DNA from: Ralstonia sp. UNC404CL21Col
GTDB taxonomy: Bacteria > Pseudomonadota > Gammaproteobacteria > Burkholderiales > Burkholderiaceae
Assembly (NCBI RefSeq): GCF_000620465.1
Contig: NZ_JIBE01000003.1
Coordinates: forward strand, 372,001-436,000
Reading direction: 5' to 3'
DNA length: 64,000 nt
Below the pieces are notes generated by a model that was given only the letters and a program-made list of their open reading frames with translations, had not been told where the DNA came from and made no database searches. Below are positions 15,775-26,644 of the stretch, piece after piece. How positions within the stretch are numbered: the stretch's first letter is position 1; every line of letters starts with the position of its first letter. The position numbers and the translations under genes were made by a program.

Positions 15775-16350
15775 TCATTTCGCGCGCTCGCGGATCTGCG
15801 GCCACGCGAGCTTCATGTAGTACGCCATCGACCACAGCGTGAGCACCGCCGCCACGTAAATGAGCCACGTGCCCCACACCTGCGCGTCGATCACGTCGAA
15901 CAGGCGGCCCTCGAACAGCAGCAACGGAATGGCGATCATCTGGAAGGTCGTCTTCAGCTTGCCGAGGAAGTTGACGGCCACGCTCTTCGACGCGCCAATC
16001 TGCGCCATCCATTCACGCAGGGCAGAGATGGTGATCTCGCGGCCGATGATGACGAGCGCGATGACGTCGGACACGCGGCCCAACGACAGCAGCACCAGCA
16101 GCGCGGCGGCCACCATCAGTTTGTCGGCGACCGGATCGAGAAAAGCGCCGAAGGCGGAGGTCTGGTTCCAGCGGCGGGCAAGAAAGCCGTCGAACCAATC
16201 CGTGAGGCTCGCAACGATGAAAAACACCGCGGCCGTCAGGTTCTTGGCGGGCAGCGCCATCCAGGTGTCCGGCACGTAGAACACGCCCACCACCAGCGGA
16301 ATCATGGCCACACGCAGCCAGGTCAGGAGGATCGGGAAGTTGAAAGGCAT
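15775..16350 (-). CDS. pgsA: CDP-diacylglycerol-glycerol-3-phosphate 3-phosphatidyltransferase
   Basis: PgsA makes phosphatidylglycerophosphate from CDP-diacylglycerol and glycerol-3-phosphate in the inner membrane, the committed step to phosphatidylglycerol and cardiolipin. The 191-residue protein has the CDP-alcohol phosphotransferase motif DG-x2-AR-x8-G-x3-D-x3-D, split across WFDGFLARRW and AFGAFLDPVADK, and several membrane helices. The start MPFNFPILLTWLR (16350) matches the family N-terminus; the frame is open to 16398. It lies 67 bp downstream of uvrC on the same strand, a linkage common in proteobacteria. Confidence 0.95.
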   Translation of the reverse strand: MPFNFPILLTWLRVAMIPLVVGVFYVPDTWMALPAKNLTAAVFFIVASLTDWFDGFLARRWNQTSAFGAFLDPVADKLMVAAALLVLLSLGRVSDVIALVIIGREITISALREWMAQIGASKSVAVNFLGKLKTTFQMIAIPLLLFEGRLFDVIDAQVWGTWLIYVAAVLTLWSMAYYMKLAWPQIRERAK

Positions 16351-16417
16351 GGCAAATCGAGAGGACAACCGCCGCGCAAGCTTCAACCTACGCGGCAAGA
16401 TGGGGCATTGTCGCCGA

Positions 16418-18391
16418 TCAATGCAGCTGACGGTAGATTTCTTCCGCCAGGGTCTGCGAGATGCCTTCGACCGTGGCGAGTTCGTCGACGCTCGCGGCCA
16501 TCACGCCACGCAAGCCGCCGAAGCGCGCCAGCAACCGCTGCCGGCGCTTGGCACCAATGCCTTCGATTTCTTCCAGCCGCGACGTGTTGCGCGCCTTGGC
16601 TCGCTTGGCGCGCATGCCGGTGATGGCAAAGCGGTGCGCTTCATCGCGAATCTGCGCGACGAGCATCAGCGCGGCGCTGCCTTGGCCCAGCTCCAGTGAC
16701 GGACGGCCATCGGCAAAGATCAGCGTTTCCAGGCCGACCTTGCGCCCCTCCCCCTTTGCCACGCCGACGAGCAATCCGATATCCAGCCCCAGCTCTTCAA
16801 ACACCTGGCGGGCGACTTCCACCTGCCCCTTGCCGCCGTCGATCAGCACGATGCTCGGCATGTTCGGCGTGTCTTCGCCAGCCTGCTCGACGATCTTCTG
16901 GTAGCGCCGCGTGAGGACCTGCCGCATGGCCGCGTAGTCGTCACCGGGTGTGATGTCCTGGATGTTGTAGCGGCGGTATTCGCTGTTTTGCATGGCGTGG
17001 CTGTGGAAGACCACGCACGACGCTTGCGTGGCCTCGCCGGCGGTGTGGCTGATGTCGAAGCATTCGACGCGCAGCGCGGCAAGGTCTTCCAGGTCGATGC
17101 CGATGGTCTCGGCCAGTGCGCGCGTACGAGCCTGTTGACTGCCTTGCTCGGAAAGCCGGCGCATCAGCGACAGCTCGGCGCCCTTCTCCGCCATTTCAAG
17201 CCAAGCGCGTCGCCCGCCCTGAGGCTGGCGCACAACCGAAATGCGACGCCCCGCCTGCTCGGCCAGCGCATCGATCAACTCGGTTGCATGAATCTGATGG
17301 CTGACCACCAGCACCGGCGGCACGAACTGATCAAGATAGTGCTGCGCAACAAACGCCTCCAGGATGTCACTGGCCATGCGCTCGGCATCGCGTGATGTTT
17401 CTGCTGCAGGGTCGCCGCCGGCCTCGACATCCACGCCGACGATGGCCGCGCCCTCTTCCACGTGCGTGGGGAAGTAAGCCTTGTCGCCCAGATGCCGGCC
17501 GCCGCGCACCATCGCGAGGTTCACGCAGGCGTGGCCGCCCTTGATGGCAACGGCCAGGATGTCGATGTCGCTGGCGTGGCCGACCTCTTCCACCGACTGC
17601 TGCTTGAGCACCGTCGACAATGCGCCGATCTGGTCGCGCACGATGGCGGCCTGCTCGAATGCCAGCGATTCGGAATAGCGCTGCATCTTGTCCTGCAGCG
17701 TCTGCATGACCTCGTCCTGTCGACCCTGCAGGAAACCGGCCGCGTTGGCGACGTCGCGCGCGTAATCCTCCGGGCTGATCGCCTGGACGCAGGGGCCGCT
17801 GCAGCGATGGATCTGATGCAGGAGGCACGGCCGCGTGCGGTTGTTGAAGACGGTGTCTTCGCACGTGCGAAGCTGGAACACCTTCTGCAGGATCTGCATG
17901 CTTTCACGCACCGCATGCGCGCTCGGAAACGGGCCGAAGTATTGGTGCTTGCGATCGGTCGCGCCGCGGTAATACGCCATGCGCGGATAGGCGTGATGCG
18001 TGAGCTTCAGATACGGATACGACTTGTCGTCGCGAAACAGGATGTTGTAGCGCGGCGCCAGCGCCTTGATGAGGTTGTTCTCGAGCAGCAGCGCTTCGGC
18101 CTCGCTGCGCACGACGGTGGTGTCGATGCGTGCGATCTTCGCCACCATCATCGCAATGCGCGGCGAAAGCAGTGTCTTGTTGAAATAGCTCGACACGCGC
18201 TTCTTGAGGTCGCGTGCCTTGCCCACGTAGAGCACGTTGCCCTGCGCATCGAAGTAGCGATACACGCCCGGCAGATTCGGCAGGCGCGCGATGTGCGCTT
18301 TCGCGTCGAATTCGGGCACGTTGGCGGGCGCGCTGGGCTCGACGCTGTCGGGCGTCTCGGGGGGCTGGGGTTGCGTGGGGTCGGACGACAT
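16418..18391 (-). CDS. uvrC: Excinuclease ABC subunit C
   Basis: UvrC makes both incisions in nucleotide-excision repair together with UvrB. The 657-residue protein has an N-terminal GIY-YIG domain (about 36-115, [20 protein letters not shown]), a Cys-rich segment, a UVR motif (about 225-260) and an RNase H-like 5'-nuclease core with acidic residues in CFDISHTAG and LIDGGKGQ plus the His in RDEAHRFAI. Tandem helix-hairpin-helix motifs form the C-terminus. It is divergent from earP across about 90 bp and probably co-transcribed with pgsA. Confidence 0.97.
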   Translation of the reverse strand: MSSDPTQPQPPETPDSVEPSAPANVPEFDAKAHIARLPNLPGVYRYFDAQGNVLYVGKARDLKKRVSSYFNKTLLSPRIAMMVAKIARIDTTVVRSEAEALLLENNLIKALAPRYNILFRDDKSYPYLKLTHHAYPRMAYYRGATDRKHQYFGPFPSAHAVRESMQILQKVFQLRTCEDTVFNNRTRPCLLHQIHRCSGPCVQAISPEDYARDVANAAGFLQGRQDEVMQTLQDKMQRYSESLAFEQAAIVRDQIGALSTVLKQQSVEEVGHASDIDILAVAIKGGHACVNLAMVRGGRHLGDKAYFPTHVEEGAAIVGVDVEAGGDPAAETSRDAERMASDILEAFVAQHYLDQFVPPVLVVSHQIHATELIDALAEQAGRRISVVRQPQGGRRAWLEMAEKGAELSLMRRLSEQGSQQARTRALAETIGIDLEDLAALRVECFDISHTAGEATQASCVVFHSHAMQNSEYRRYNIQDITPGDDYAAMRQVLTRRYQKIVEQAGEDTPNMPSIVLIDGGKGQVEVARQVFEELGLDIGLLVGVAKGEGRKVGLETLIFADGRPSLELGQGSAALMLVAQIRDEAHRFAITGMRAKRAKARNTSRLEEIEGIGAKRRQRLLARFGGLRGVMAASVDELATVEGISQTLAEEIYRQLH

Positions 18392-18483
18392 GGCGTTCGC
18401 TGGATCAGAGGCCGTCAGTGTAGAACAAGCTGCCGACTACAATGTCGGCCCGCCCTTCTTCGCTGCCCGACTCGCCTTCCTGC

Positions 18484-19677
18484 ATGCGCACCATCACATC
18501 CTGGGATCTCTTCTGCCGCGTCGTCGACAATTACGGCGACATCGGCGTCTGCTGGCGCCTGGCCCGCCAGCTTGTACAAGAGCACGGCCATACCGTCCGC
18601 TTGTGGGTCGACGATCTCCGCTCGTTCGAGAAGATCTGCCCCGCAGTCGACGCTCAAGCCGACGCGCAGCGAGTCTCGGGCGTCGATATCCGCCAATGGG
18701 CTGACGATGCGCAGGTCGCCAATCTCCTCGCCGCCGATGCGCACCCAGGTTTGCACGACGTGGTGATTGGCGCGTTCGCATGCGCCGTTCCGGAGCCCGT
18801 GCTGACGCTCATGGCGGAGCGGGCATCGGAAGGCGTGGCGCCGGTTTGGCTCAATCTGGAATACCTGAGCGCCGAGAACTGGGTGGCCGAGCATCACGCG
18901 ATGCAATCGCCACATCTGCGGCTGCCGCTCGTCAAACACTTCTTCTTCCCCGGCTTTGCACGCAACACCGGCGGCGTCCTGCGAGAATCGCACCTTGGCG
19001 CGCAACGCGAAACGTTCGAGGCGAGCCCCGCCGCACACCAGGCGTTGTGGCACCGCCTCGGCGTCGACGACCTCGTGCGCCACAACCCCGACGCCCTGCG
19101 CGTGAGCCTGTTCGCTTATGCCAACCCGGCCCTGGCGACGCTGGTCTCCCAATGGGAAGCCTCGCCCCAACCGGTAATCTGCCTGGTGCCCGAAGGTTTG
19201 GCCGCCCAGCAGATCGCCGAGCTAATGGGCGATGCCGGCGCCGCCAAGACGGGCGCGCGCTGGACGCGCGGCAACCTCAGCGTGGCAGTCGTGCCGTTCG
19301 TCCCGCAGGAGCACTATGACCCGCTGCTGTGGGCATGCGACATCAATTTCGTACGCGGGGAAGACTCCTTCGTGCGCGCCCAGTGGGCGCTGAAGCCGTT
19401 TGTCTGGCACATCTACCCCCAAAGCGACGACGTACACCTCGTCAAGCTCGACGCATTTCTGGCGCGCTATACGCCAGCCCTGACAGAGGCCGATGCCAAA
19501 GCGCTGATCTCGTTCTGGCACGCGTGGAATGGTGCGCCGGCGTCACTCGACTGGAACGAGTTTGTCGCCGTCACGCCTCGCCTGCGCGTACGGGCCGTCA
19601 CCTGGGAGCAAAGCTTGATGCAACTGGGCGATCTCGCCGCGAATTTGGTGGCATTTTGCGAAAAACAGGTAAAATAG
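18484..19677 (+). CDS. earP: EF-P arginine rhamnosyltransferase EarP
   Basis: EarP transfers rhamnose from dTDP-L-rhamnose to a specific arginine of elongation factor P, activating it for polyproline translation. The 397-residue protein from the ATG at 18484 has the N-terminal GT-B signature DNYGDIGVCWRLARQL with the two aspartates (D15, D19) reported as essential in EarP enzymes. The nucleotide-sugar motif FVRGEDSFVRAQ lies near the C-terminus. An upstream in-frame ATG at 18442 would add 14 residues outside the usual family start. The next gene is efp, 116 bp downstream, the standard pairing. Confidence 0.95.
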   Translation: MRTITSWDLFCRVVDNYGDIGVCWRLARQLVQEHGHTVRLWVDDLRSFEKICPAVDAQADAQRVSGVDIRQWADDAQVANLLAADAHPGLHDVVIGAFACAVPEPVLTLMAERASEGVAPVWLNLEYLSAENWVAEHHAMQSPHLRLPLVKHFFFPGFARNTGGVLRESHLGAQRETFEASPAAHQALWHRLGVDDLVRHNPDALRVSLFAYANPALATLVSQWEASPQPVICLVPEGLAAQQIAELMGDAGAAKTGARWTRGNLSVAVVPFVPQEHYDPLLWACDINFVRGEDSFVRAQWALKPFVWHIYPQSDDVHLVKLDAFLARYTPALTEADAKALISFWHAWNGAPASLDWNEFVAVTPRLRVRAVTWEQSLMQLGDLAANLVAFCEKQVK

Positions 19678-19793
19678 CGGGCTGATCTGTATGCGACCCC
19701 CGGCTCTGACCTGGTTCGCGCGGCCCGGAGGGTATCGCGCGGTGCTTCGTTGCTTGGCGCGCATCGAACCCTCTTACTCTCAGGAACTGTGAA

Positions 19794-20369
19794 ATGGCTT
19801 TGAAAATCGCGCAAGAACTCCGCGCTGGCAACGTGTTCATGATCGGCAACGACGCAATGGTCGTGCTCAAGACCGAGTACAGCCGTTCGGGCCGTTCGGG
19901 CGCCGTCGTCAAGATGAAGTACAAGAACCTGCTGACGGGCGCAGGTGGCGAGTCGGTGTTCAACGCCGATGACAAGATGGACCAGGTCATCCTGGAGAAG
20001 AAGGAAGCCGAGTACTCCTACTTCGACGGCTCGATGTACGTGTTCATGGACCCGGTCACGTACGAACAGTACAACGTTGAGCCCGCCGCCATGGGTAGCG
20101 CGCTGAACTACCTGCAAGACGGCATGAAGGTCGAAGTGACGTTCTACAACGAGAACGCCATCTCGGTGGAACTGCCGACCACGGTTGTCCGCGAAATCGT
20201 CTACACCGAGCCGGCAGTCAAGGGCGACACGTCGTCGGGCAAGGTGCTGAAGGCAGCTCGCATCAACGACAACGAAGAATTCGTAATCATGGTGCCGCTG
20301 TTCTGCAACATCGGCGAGAAGATCGAAATCGACACGCGTACCGACGAGTACCGCAGCCGCGCCAAGTAA
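19794..20369 (+). CDS. efp: Elongation factor P, arginine type
   Basis: EF-P enters the ribosomal E site and helps peptide-bond formation at consecutive prolines. The 191-residue protein has the three-domain EF-P length. At the tip of domain I, where E. coli has the modified Lys34, this protein has Arg34 in [10 protein letters not shown], so it is the rhamnosylated type and fits the adjacent earP. A second Arg at position 31 lies in the same loop. A terminator follows 21 bp after the stop. Confidence 0.97.
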   Translation: MALKIAQELRAGNVFMIGNDAMVVLKTEYSRSGRSGAVVKMKYKNLLTGAGGESVFNADDKMDQVILEKKEAEYSYFDGSMYVFMDPVTYEQYNVEPAAMGSALNYLQDGMKVEVTFYNENAISVELPTTVVREIVYTEPAVKGDTSSGKVLKAARINDNEEFVIMVPLFCNIGEKIEIDTRTDEYRSRAK

Positions 20370-20390
20370 GCTGGCGCCGCAGCAAGAAGA

Positions 20391-20417
20391 AAGGCTCCCT
20401 CGGGAGCCTTTTCTTTT
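20391..20417 (+). terminator. Terminator after efp
   Basis: Inverted repeat AAGGCTCCC/GGGAGCCTT around a very short loop, followed by TTCTTTT. It also separates efp from the convergent nagZ. Confidence 0.88.
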
Positions 20418-20443
20418 GCCACCACGCTTTGTGCGTTCTGAGG

Positions 20444-21493
20444 CTAAGCGATGAGCTTCGCCTCGCGCAACGTGCGCAGCGCCTGCCTGTAGGCCGATTG
20501 CTGCTGCAGCTTCGCCCAGTCCTTCACAGCCCGGCCGCCAAACAGCCGGCGCACGCGCCGCTGCGATGCCTTGCCCATGGGCACGTCCAGCTCGTCGAGC
20601 AGTTGATCGGCCTTCTCCGGCGCGTTGCAGATCAGCACCATGTCGCAGCCGGCCGTGAGCGCCGCGCGCGCGCCGTCGACCACCGTGCCGGCAACGCTCG
20701 CGCCTTCCATGCTAAGGTCATCGCTGAAGATCACGCCGTCGAAGTTGAAATGCGCGCGCAGCATGTCCTGCAGCCAGAAGCGAGAGAAGCCTGCCGGATT
20801 CGGGTCGACGGCCGAGTAAATCACGTGTGCCGGCATCACCGACTGCAGGCCGATTCCCATCCAGCCGTAGGGCTGCGCGTCGTCAGCGAGGATAGCCTCC
20901 AGCGGGCGCTCGTCCACAGGCACAGCAATGTGCGAATCCGCCTGGACGTAGCCGTGACCGGGGAAATGCTTGCCGCAATTGGACATGCCGGCCAGGCGCA
21001 GGCCCAGCGTGAGATGGTTGGCGAGCATCGTGACCACGCGCGGGTCGCGATGGAACGCCCGATCGCCGATCACGCTGCTGCTGCCGTAGTCCAGATCGAG
21101 CACGGGCGTGAAGCTGAGGTCGATGTCGCAAGCGCGCAGTTCTGCGGCCAGGACATAGCCGCAAGCCGTGGCGGCGCGCGTCGCGGCCAGCACATCGGTG
21201 TCCCACAACTTGCCCAGCGCGCCCATGGCGGGCAGGTGCGTAAAACCGTCGGTCTTGGCGCGTTGCACGCGACCGCCTTCGTGGTCGATGCAAATCAGCA
21301 CGTCGCTCCGAATCGCGCGAATGGCCTGCGTGAGCGCGATGAGTTGCGCGCGCGATTCGAAGTTGCGCGCAAACAGGATCACGCCGCCCGTCAACGGGTG
21401 GGCAATGCGGCGGACGTCGTCGGGGCCGAGTTCCAGACCGGCAACATCCAGAACGATCGGGCCGGGGTGCTTCTGCTTCTTGGTTTGAGTCAT
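20444..21493 (-). CDS. nagZ: Beta-N-acetylhexosaminidase (GH3), peptidoglycan recycling
   Basis: NagZ removes N-acetylglucosamine from anhydro-muropeptides in the cytoplasm, feeding peptidoglycan recycling and, in many species, AmpC control. The 349-residue protein has the GH3 single-domain layout: [12 protein letters not shown], the flexible catalytic loop [14 protein letters not shown], and the nucleophile Asp in [10 protein letters not shown]. The start at 21493 overlaps the acpS stop by ATGA. It is the last gene of the rnc-era-recO-pdxJ-acpS chain. Confidence 0.95.
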   Translation of the reverse strand: MTQTKKQKHPGPIVLDVAGLELGPDDVRRIAHPLTGGVILFARNFESRAQLIALTQAIRAIRSDVLICIDHEGGRVQRAKTDGFTHLPAMGALGKLWDTDVLAATRAATACGYVLAAELRACDIDLSFTPVLDLDYGSSSVIGDRAFHRDPRVVTMLANHLTLGLRLAGMSNCGKHFPGHGYVQADSHIAVPVDERPLEAILADDAQPYGWMGIGLQSVMPAHVIYSAVDPNPAGFSRFWLQDMLRAHFNFDGVIFSDDLSMEGASVAGTVVDGARAALTAGCDMVLICNAPEKADQLLDELDVPMGKASQRRVRRLFGGRAVKDWAKLQQQSAYRQALRTLREAKLIA

Positions 21494-21933
21494 GCGGAGG
21501 ATTTCGTTTGCAACTCGGCAACGGCGAAGGCGACTGCGTAGTCGCGCTCGTCCGTCACACTGATCTGGATATGAAGGCCGTGCTGCGCAATCCAGTCGGC
21601 CAGTTCGCCGCTGTAGCGCACCACCGGTTGGCCGGAGGGCAAGTTGAGCGTCTGTACCGCGCGCCACGTCATCGGCCAGCGCATGCCCAGGCCGATGGCC
21701 TTGGACACAGCCTCCTTGGCGGCAAAGCGCGTGGCAAGAAAGGCAAGACCGCGCCGCTCGGAGCGCGCCTTGCGGGCATGGTAGACGCGCAGCTCCTCGG
21801 GGCCGAGCACCTTTTCGGCGAAGCGGCCGTTGGTCCGCTGCATCACGCCTTCAACGCGCTCGATCTGGATGATGTCGGTGCCGATGCCATAAATGGCACC
21901 GGACACCGAGGCGGCTGCGGCCCGTTCGCTCAT
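21490..21933 (-). CDS. acpS: Holo-[acyl-carrier-protein] synthase
   Basis: AcpS attaches 4'-phosphopantetheine from CoA to apo-ACP, whose gene acpP is also in this window. The 147-residue protein has the Mg2+ ligands in [14 protein letters not shown] and in [12 protein letters not shown]. It carries about 14 extra residues before the usual start IYGIGTD; the start at 21933 is kept because it overlaps the pdxJ stop by 4 bp (ATGA). Confidence 0.95.
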   Translation of the reverse strand: MSERAAAASVSGAIYGIGTDIIQIERVEGVMQRTNGRFAEKVLGPEELRVYHARKARSERRGLAFLATRFAAKEAVSKAIGLGMRWPMTWRAVQTLNLPSGQPVVRYSGELADWIAQHGLHIQISVTDERDYAVAFAVAELQTKSSA

Positions 21934-22721
21934 ACAGGCACGCCCGGGTGTGCGGCGGCCGGCGTCGTGGATGACAACCGTGCCGCAACCATGATCGCCT
22001 TCATCTCGCGCACCGCGTTCTGCCAGCCGGCAAACACCGCATGCGCAACGACGGCATGGCCGATGTTGAGTTCGTGAATACCGGCGATGGCAGCGATCGG
22101 CTGCACGTTCGTGTAGTGGAGGCCGTGGCCTGCGTTTACACGCACGCCCCAGCGGATGCCCTCTTCCACAGCGGTCTCGATGCGAACAAGTTCTGCCCGC
22201 AGCTCGGCATCGTCGGTCGCTTCGGCATAGCGGCCGGTGTGCAGTTCGATGACAGGCGCGCCAGCAGCTGCAGCGGCTTCGATCTGCGCCGCATCTGGAT
22301 CAATGAACAGCGACACGCGGATGCCCGCATCGGCCAGTTGCTTGCAAGCAGCTTGCACCTTGGCAAAGCCGCCGACCACGTCCAGCCCGCCTTCGGTGGT
22401 CACTTCCTGACGGCGCTCGGGCACGAGGCAGACATCCTGCGGGCCGACGTCGCATGCGATGTCGAGCATCTCCTGCGTGACCGCGCACTCCAGGTTCATG
22501 CGTGTGCGCAATTGCGGCCGCAACGCGCGCACATCGGCATCCTTGATGTGGCGGCGATCTTCGCGCAGGTGCAGCGTGATGAGATCGGCGCCGGCTTCTT
22601 CAGCCAACAGCGCCGCGGCGATCGGGTCCGGGTATGTGGTGCCGCGCGCGTTGCGCAGTGTGGCGACGTGGTCGATGTTGATGCCCAGGTCGATGATTCC
22701 GGGCGAGGCATGAAAGATCAT
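21930..22721 (-). CDS. pdxJ: Pyridoxine 5'-phosphate synthase
   Basis: PdxJ condenses 1-deoxyxylulose-5-phosphate with 3-amino-1-hydroxyacetone phosphate to pyridoxine phosphate (vitamin B6). The 263-residue TIM-barrel protein has [17 protein letters not shown] at the N-terminus, HLREDRRHI, and [12 protein letters not shown] with the conserved His near the phosphate site. The start overlaps the recO stop by 4 bp. The recO-pdxJ-acpS order is common in gamma- and betaproteobacteria. Confidence 0.96.
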   Translation of the reverse strand: MIFHASPGIIDLGINIDHVATLRNARGTTYPDPIAAALLAEEAGADLITLHLREDRRHIKDADVRALRPQLRTRMNLECAVTQEMLDIACDVGPQDVCLVPERRQEVTTEGGLDVVGGFAKVQAACKQLADAGIRVSLFIDPDAAQIEAAAAAGAPVIELHTGRYAEATDDAELRAELVRIETAVEEGIRWGVRVNAGHGLHYTNVQPIAAIAGIHELNIGHAVVAHAVFAGWQNAVREMKAIMVAARLSSTTPAAAHPGVPV

Positions 22722-23539
22722 AGTTTCTGCAAGTCGATCAGGATCTGGCGCGTCGAAAGCGGCGTGCCATGCAAATGATAATGCAGCAGGAAACGCATCA
22801 GGCTGCGGCTTTGCTGCGCGGTCGTGGGGCGTGAGGCGTAGTCGTCGTGTTCCATGTCGATCAGCGTCTGGCCGCGCAATACAGGCCAGGACGACGGATC
22901 GCTGGGCAGCGTGCGCCGGATGCCGCGCTCGGGGTGATAGACGTATTCGGCATCGGCCTGCACGGGTTCGCCGTCGATGCAGCGGTCAAGCTGCGCGGCA
23001 AAACCCGTCTCACGCAGCAGCACACGTTCGAACGCCCGCAGCGTGAAGGCCGCGGGTTCGCCATGGGCAAGCTTATTGAGGGTTTCGACGTAATGCGCGA
23101 ACAGGACCGGGTGGCCGTCTTCGCGAGCGACAAACTTGACGAGCAGTTCGTTCAGATAGAAGCCGGACAGCAGCCCCTCGCCGCCCAGCGGCAGCATGCC
23201 GCCGACCCACTCGGCGCGCGTGAGCGTGCGCACATCACCGCGCCCGCTCCAGGACAACGAAAGCGGCTGGAACGTCTGCAACACCGCACGCAGCGCCGAA
23301 TGCGGCCGCTTGGCCCCTTTGGCGACCAGCGCCATACGCCCGTAGTCCGGCGTGAAGACGTCGATGATGAGGCTGGTTTCCCGATACGGATAACTGTGCA
23401 ACACGAAGGCCGGCTGCGCAGCAACACGCGTCTCGGAACGCCCGGCAGGAAAACTCTTGCGCGGCGCGGCGCCGGCAACGCCTTCCTCGGCCAGCCATTC
23501 CGCGGCTTCGTCCGGAATCGGATCGGATCGTCCGGCCAT
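22718..23539 (-). CDS. recO: DNA repair protein RecO
   Basis: RecO helps load RecA on SSB-coated single strands in gap repair. The 273-residue protein has an N-terminal OB-fold (about 40-115, [20 protein letters not shown]) followed by a helical domain. The first 38 residues are a lineage-specific charged extension, and a later start is possible. It lies 32 bp downstream of era and overlaps pdxJ by 4 bp. Confidence 0.93.
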   Translation of the reverse strand: MAGRSDPIPDEAAEWLAEEGVAGAAPRKSFPAGRSETRVAAQPAFVLHSYPYRETSLIIDVFTPDYGRMALVAKGAKRPHSALRAVLQTFQPLSLSWSGRGDVRTLTRAEWVGGMLPLGGEGLLSGFYLNELLVKFVAREDGHPVLFAHYVETLNKLAHGEPAAFTLRAFERVLLRETGFAAQLDRCIDGEPVQADAEYVYHPERGIRRTLPSDPSSWPVLRGQTLIDMEHDDYASRPTTAQQSRSLMRFLLHYHLHGTPLSTRQILIDLQKL

Positions 23540-23571
23540 CGAGCGTGTGTAGAAGTGGCGCGGCTAAGTGG

Positions 23572-24510
23572 TTATTCGTAGCCGTAGGCGCGCAGGCCGG
23601 CTTCGTTGTCGGCCCAACCGCTCTTGACCTTGATCCAGACCTCCAGATACACCTTGCCGTCGAACAGTTTTTCCATGTCCATACGGGCTTCGGTGGAGAT
23701 CTGCTTGAGCTTCGCGCCCTTCGCACCGATGATCATCGCCTTGTGCGCGTCGCGATCGACCAGAATGGTCACGAACACGCGGCGCAGGCGGCCTTCGGTT
23801 TCGAATTTGTCGACGATGACGGTGCTGGAATACGGCAACTCGTCGCCCGTCCAGCGGAAGACCTTCTCGCGAACGATTTCGGCGGCCAGGAAGCGCTCGC
23901 TGCGATCGGTCAACGCTTCCGGGTCGTACATCGGCTCACCTTCCGGCAGATAGGGGCGCACGATGCCGAGCAGTCGATCGATGTCGTCGCGGTTCTTGGC
24001 CGACATCGGCACGATTTCGGCAAACGGAAACACCTGCGCCATGTCCTGCAGGAACACCGCGACCATCTCGGCGCGCGTGTACGCATCGAGCCGATCGACC
24101 TTGTTGACGATCAGGATCACGGGCGTCTCGCGCGGCAGCAGCGAAAGCACCTTTTCGTCGTCCGGGCCGTAGCGACCGGCTTCGACCACGAACAACACCG
24201 CATCCACCGACGTAAGCGTGGACGTGACCGCGCGGTTCAGCGAACGGTTCAGCGCGGTGGCGTGACGTGTCTGAAAGCCTGGCGTATCGACGAAGACGAA
24301 CTGGGCGTCATCCGTCGTCTGAATGCCCGTGATGCGGTGGCGCGTGGTCTGCGCCTTGCGCGATGTGATGCTGACTTTCTGGCCCACGAGGGCGTTCATC
24401 AGCGTAGATTTGCCGACGTTCGGCCGCCCGACAATGGCGACCATGCCGCAGCGGAACCCCTCCGGCACGCCAGATTCTGGCTGCGGAGGCTGCAATGGGG
24501 TGTCGCTCAT
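23572..24510 (-). CDS. era: GTPase Era
   Basis: Era binds 16S rRNA near its 3' end and supports 30S subunit maturation. The 312-residue protein has the GTPase motifs G1 GRPNVGKS (28-35), G3 DTPG (75-78) and G4 NKVD (136-139), and a C-terminal KH domain with the GXXG-type segment [13 protein letters not shown]. The gene follows rnc after 7 bp, the classic rnc-era-recO operon. Confidence 0.97.
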   Translation of the reverse strand: MSDTPLQPPQPESGVPEGFRCGMVAIVGRPNVGKSTLMNALVGQKVSITSRKAQTTRHRITGIQTTDDAQFVFVDTPGFQTRHATALNRSLNRAVTSTLTSVDAVLFVVEAGRYGPDDEKVLSLLPRETPVILIVNKVDRLDAYTRAEMVAVFLQDMAQVFPFAEIVPMSAKNRDDIDRLLGIVRPYLPEGEPMYDPEALTDRSERFLAAEIVREKVFRWTGDELPYSSTVIVDKFETEGRLRRVFVTILVDRDAHKAMIIGAKGAKLKQISTEARMDMEKLFDGKVYLEVWIKVKSGWADNEAGLRAYGYE

Positions 24511-24517
24511 TTACTGA

Positions 24518-25288
24518 TTATTCCTTCAACCTGAGAGACAACTGCGGATCGGGCGGCGTGGCCTGCTTGCGCGTCTTGCCGGTGCGCTCGGCGCGGCTGC
24601 GCTTGACGAGCTGCGGCACCAGGCGATGCGCTTCTTCCAAGGCCAGCTTGGCCGCCGATTGTTCGGCCGCGCGCCGCGACGCCCCGTTGCCGGAGACGCG
24701 AATCTCCAGCTTGGGGATCGAGCACTCGACCTCGAATTGCTGATTATGCGCCGCGCCGTGGGTGGCCACCACCGTGTACAGCGGCAACGCAATCTTGTGA
24801 CCTTGGAGGTACTCCTGCAACAGCGTCTTGGCGTCCTTGCCGAGCGTGCGCGGGTCGACCTGTTCAAGGATCGGGATATAGAGCTTGCGGATCAGCGTGC
24901 GGGCGGCATCGAAGCCGCCGTCGAGGAACACTGCCCCGAAAATCGCTTCCAGCGCATCGGCCAGGATAGACGGACGGCGGAAACCGCCGCTCTTCAACTC
25001 GCCTTCGCCCAAACGCAAGGCATCGGGCAACTGCAACATCTGCGCGATCTCGTACAGCGCCTGTTGCTTGACCAGATTGGCCCGCACGCGCGAGAGATCG
25101 CCTTCATCCAGCTTGCCGAACATGCCGTAGAGCATGTCGGCGACGGCGCAGTTCAGGATCGAATCGCCAAGAAATTCCAGGCGCTCGTTGTGCATCGCGC
25201 TGTGGCTGCGATGCGTGAGCGCCTGCTGCAGCAACTCCGGTTTGCTGAAGCGGTAGCCAAGACGTTGCTGTAGTGCATCCAGACTCAT
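24518..25288 (-). CDS. rnc: Ribonuclease III
   Basis: RNase III cuts double-stranded RNA, including rRNA precursors and sRNA-mRNA duplexes. The 256-residue protein has the signature ERLEFLGDS (35-43) with its catalytic acidic residues, a second acidic site in [17 protein letters not shown], and a double-stranded RNA-binding domain at about 155-225. A basic tail of about 30 residues ([15 protein letters not shown]) follows. The start is separated from the stop of the upstream DUF4845 gene by one base. Confidence 0.97.
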   Translation of the reverse strand: MSLDALQQRLGYRFSKPELLQQALTHRSHSAMHNERLEFLGDSILNCAVADMLYGMFGKLDEGDLSRVRANLVKQQALYEIAQMLQLPDALRLGEGELKSGGFRRPSILADALEAIFGAVFLDGGFDAARTLIRKLYIPILEQVDPRTLGKDAKTLLQEYLQGHKIALPLYTVVATHGAAHNQQFEVECSIPKLEIRVSGNGASRRAAEQSAAKLALEEAHRLVPQLVKRSRAERTGKTRKQATPPDPQLSLRLKE

Positions 25289-25289
25289 G

Positions 25290-25658
25290 TCAACGCTGGG
25301 TCCCCGAATAGGTGATCACCAGACCGATGGGGCCGTACAGCGGCACTTCACGCTTGTACGAGAAACGCACCGCCTGAATGGAGCCACCGCCGTCCAGCAC
25401 TTCGAGATCTTCGCCCTTGATCGACGTGATGTCATCAATCGCGGCCTGCTTGTCGAAGGCATTGGCAATCTCTTCGCGCGTGCTGGCACGTTCGCGCGCC
25501 TGCTTCACAGCTCGCGTGATGGCCTGGTATTCCATCAGGCTCGGCACAGACCGAATGGCGGGCAGCACAAACGTGATCAGCACGATGATCCCAATCAGGA
25601 TGCCAAACATCGTAATCCCGCGCGACGGGCGTTTGAGACCGGTCTGACGAATCCGCAT
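25290..25658 (-). CDS. DUF4845 membrane-anchored protein
   Basis: A 122-residue protein with one N-terminal membrane helix ([19 protein letters not shown]) and a small domain typical of DUF4845 proteins encoded between lepB and rnc in beta- and gammaproteobacteria. The anchor resembles a pseudopilin-like N-terminus. The ATG at 25658 was chosen because GGGGGA lies 7 nt upstream; the frame is open to 25712. Function unknown. It is in the lepA-lepB-rnc-era operon and its stop abuts the rnc start. Confidence 0.88.
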   Translation of the reverse strand: MRIRQTGLKRPSRGITMFGILIGIIVLITFVLPAIRSVPSLMEYQAITRAVKQARERASTREEIANAFDKQAAIDDITSIKGEDLEVLDGGGSIQAVRFSYKREVPLYGPIGLVITYSGTQR

Positions 25659-25720
25659 TGCATTTCCCCCGTTTTGCAATTGCCGAGTTTTATTAAGATA
25701 TCTTTGCGTCACTTATAGGA

Positions 25721-26614
25721 TCAGTGAAAAGCACCGATCCGTTTCAGGTCACCCAGATTCATCCAGATGAAGAACGCCTTCCCGACGATGTTCTTGTCCG
25801 GCACGAAGCCCCAGTAACGGGAATCCGCGCTGTTGTCGCGATTATCGCCCATCATGAAATAGTGACCTGCAGGTACCTTGCAAGTGAAGCCGGTCTGATT
25901 GTATGTGCAGTTCTCGCGGAACGGAAAATCATCCGGGCCGGAGACATAGGCGGGGCGGTCCGCGTCGTTCAGGATGTTGTGCGTCACGTTGCCCAGCGTC
26001 TCCTGGTACTGCTTCGAGTAGGTCAGACGCTCGCCATCAAGGTAGTCGGACTGCGGCGCGTAGGTGGCCGGCTGGCCGTTCACCGTCAGACGCTTGTTGT
26101 CGTACTTCACCACGTCACCGGGCACGCCGATCACGCGCTTGATGTAATCCATCGACTCGTCTTTCGGGTAGCGGAAGACCATCACGTCGCCACGCTGCGG
26201 CTGGTTCAGCTCCACGATCTTCTTGTTCACGATCGGCAAACGAATGCCATACGTGTACTTGTTGACGAGGATGAAATCGCCGATCTGCAGCGTCGGAATC
26301 ATCGAGCCCGACGGAATCTTGAACGGCTCAATCACGAACGAGCGCAGCAGGAACACCGCGGCAATCACCGGGAAGAAGCTGGCCGTGTATTCCAGCCACC
26401 AGGGCTGGCGCAGCTTGTCTTCGGCCAGTTGCAAACGCGCTGCACCGATGTCGCCACCGCCGCCGTACTGCGCCTGCACCTGCGCGCGCGCATCAAATTC
26501 AGCGAGCGCCGCGGCCGCGGCCGCCTGACGTTGACGCTGGAACACGAGCTTGTCGGCCACCCACGCGATGCCAGTGAGCACGACGAGAACAAACAGAATC
26601 AGGGCGAAGTTCAT
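25721..26614 (-). CDS. lepB: Signal peptidase I
   Basis: LepB removes signal peptides from exported proteins at the outer face of the inner membrane. The 297-residue protein has two N-terminal membrane segments, the nucleophile Ser104 in PSGSMIPTL and the general-base Lys159 in YIKRVIGVPGD. The family box GHYFMMGDNRDNSADSRYWG follows. It lies 30 bp downstream of lepA, as in many proteobacteria. Confidence 0.97.
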   Translation of the reverse strand: MNFALILFVLVVLTGIAWVADKLVFQRQRQAAAAAALAEFDARAQVQAQYGGGGDIGAARLQLAEDKLRQPWWLEYTASFFPVIAAVFLLRSFVIEPFKIPSGSMIPTLQIGDFILVNKYTYGIRLPIVNKKIVELNQPQRGDVMVFRYPKDESMDYIKRVIGVPGDVVKYDNKRLTVNGQPATYAPQSDYLDGERLTYSKQYQETLGNVTHNILNDADRPAYVSGPDDFPFRENCTYNQTGFTCKVPAGHYFMMGDNRDNSADSRYWGFVPDKNIVGKAFFIWMNLGDLKRIGAFH

Positions 26615-26644
26615 GGAGGAGAGATCGTCCGAGCGATGTCTGGA

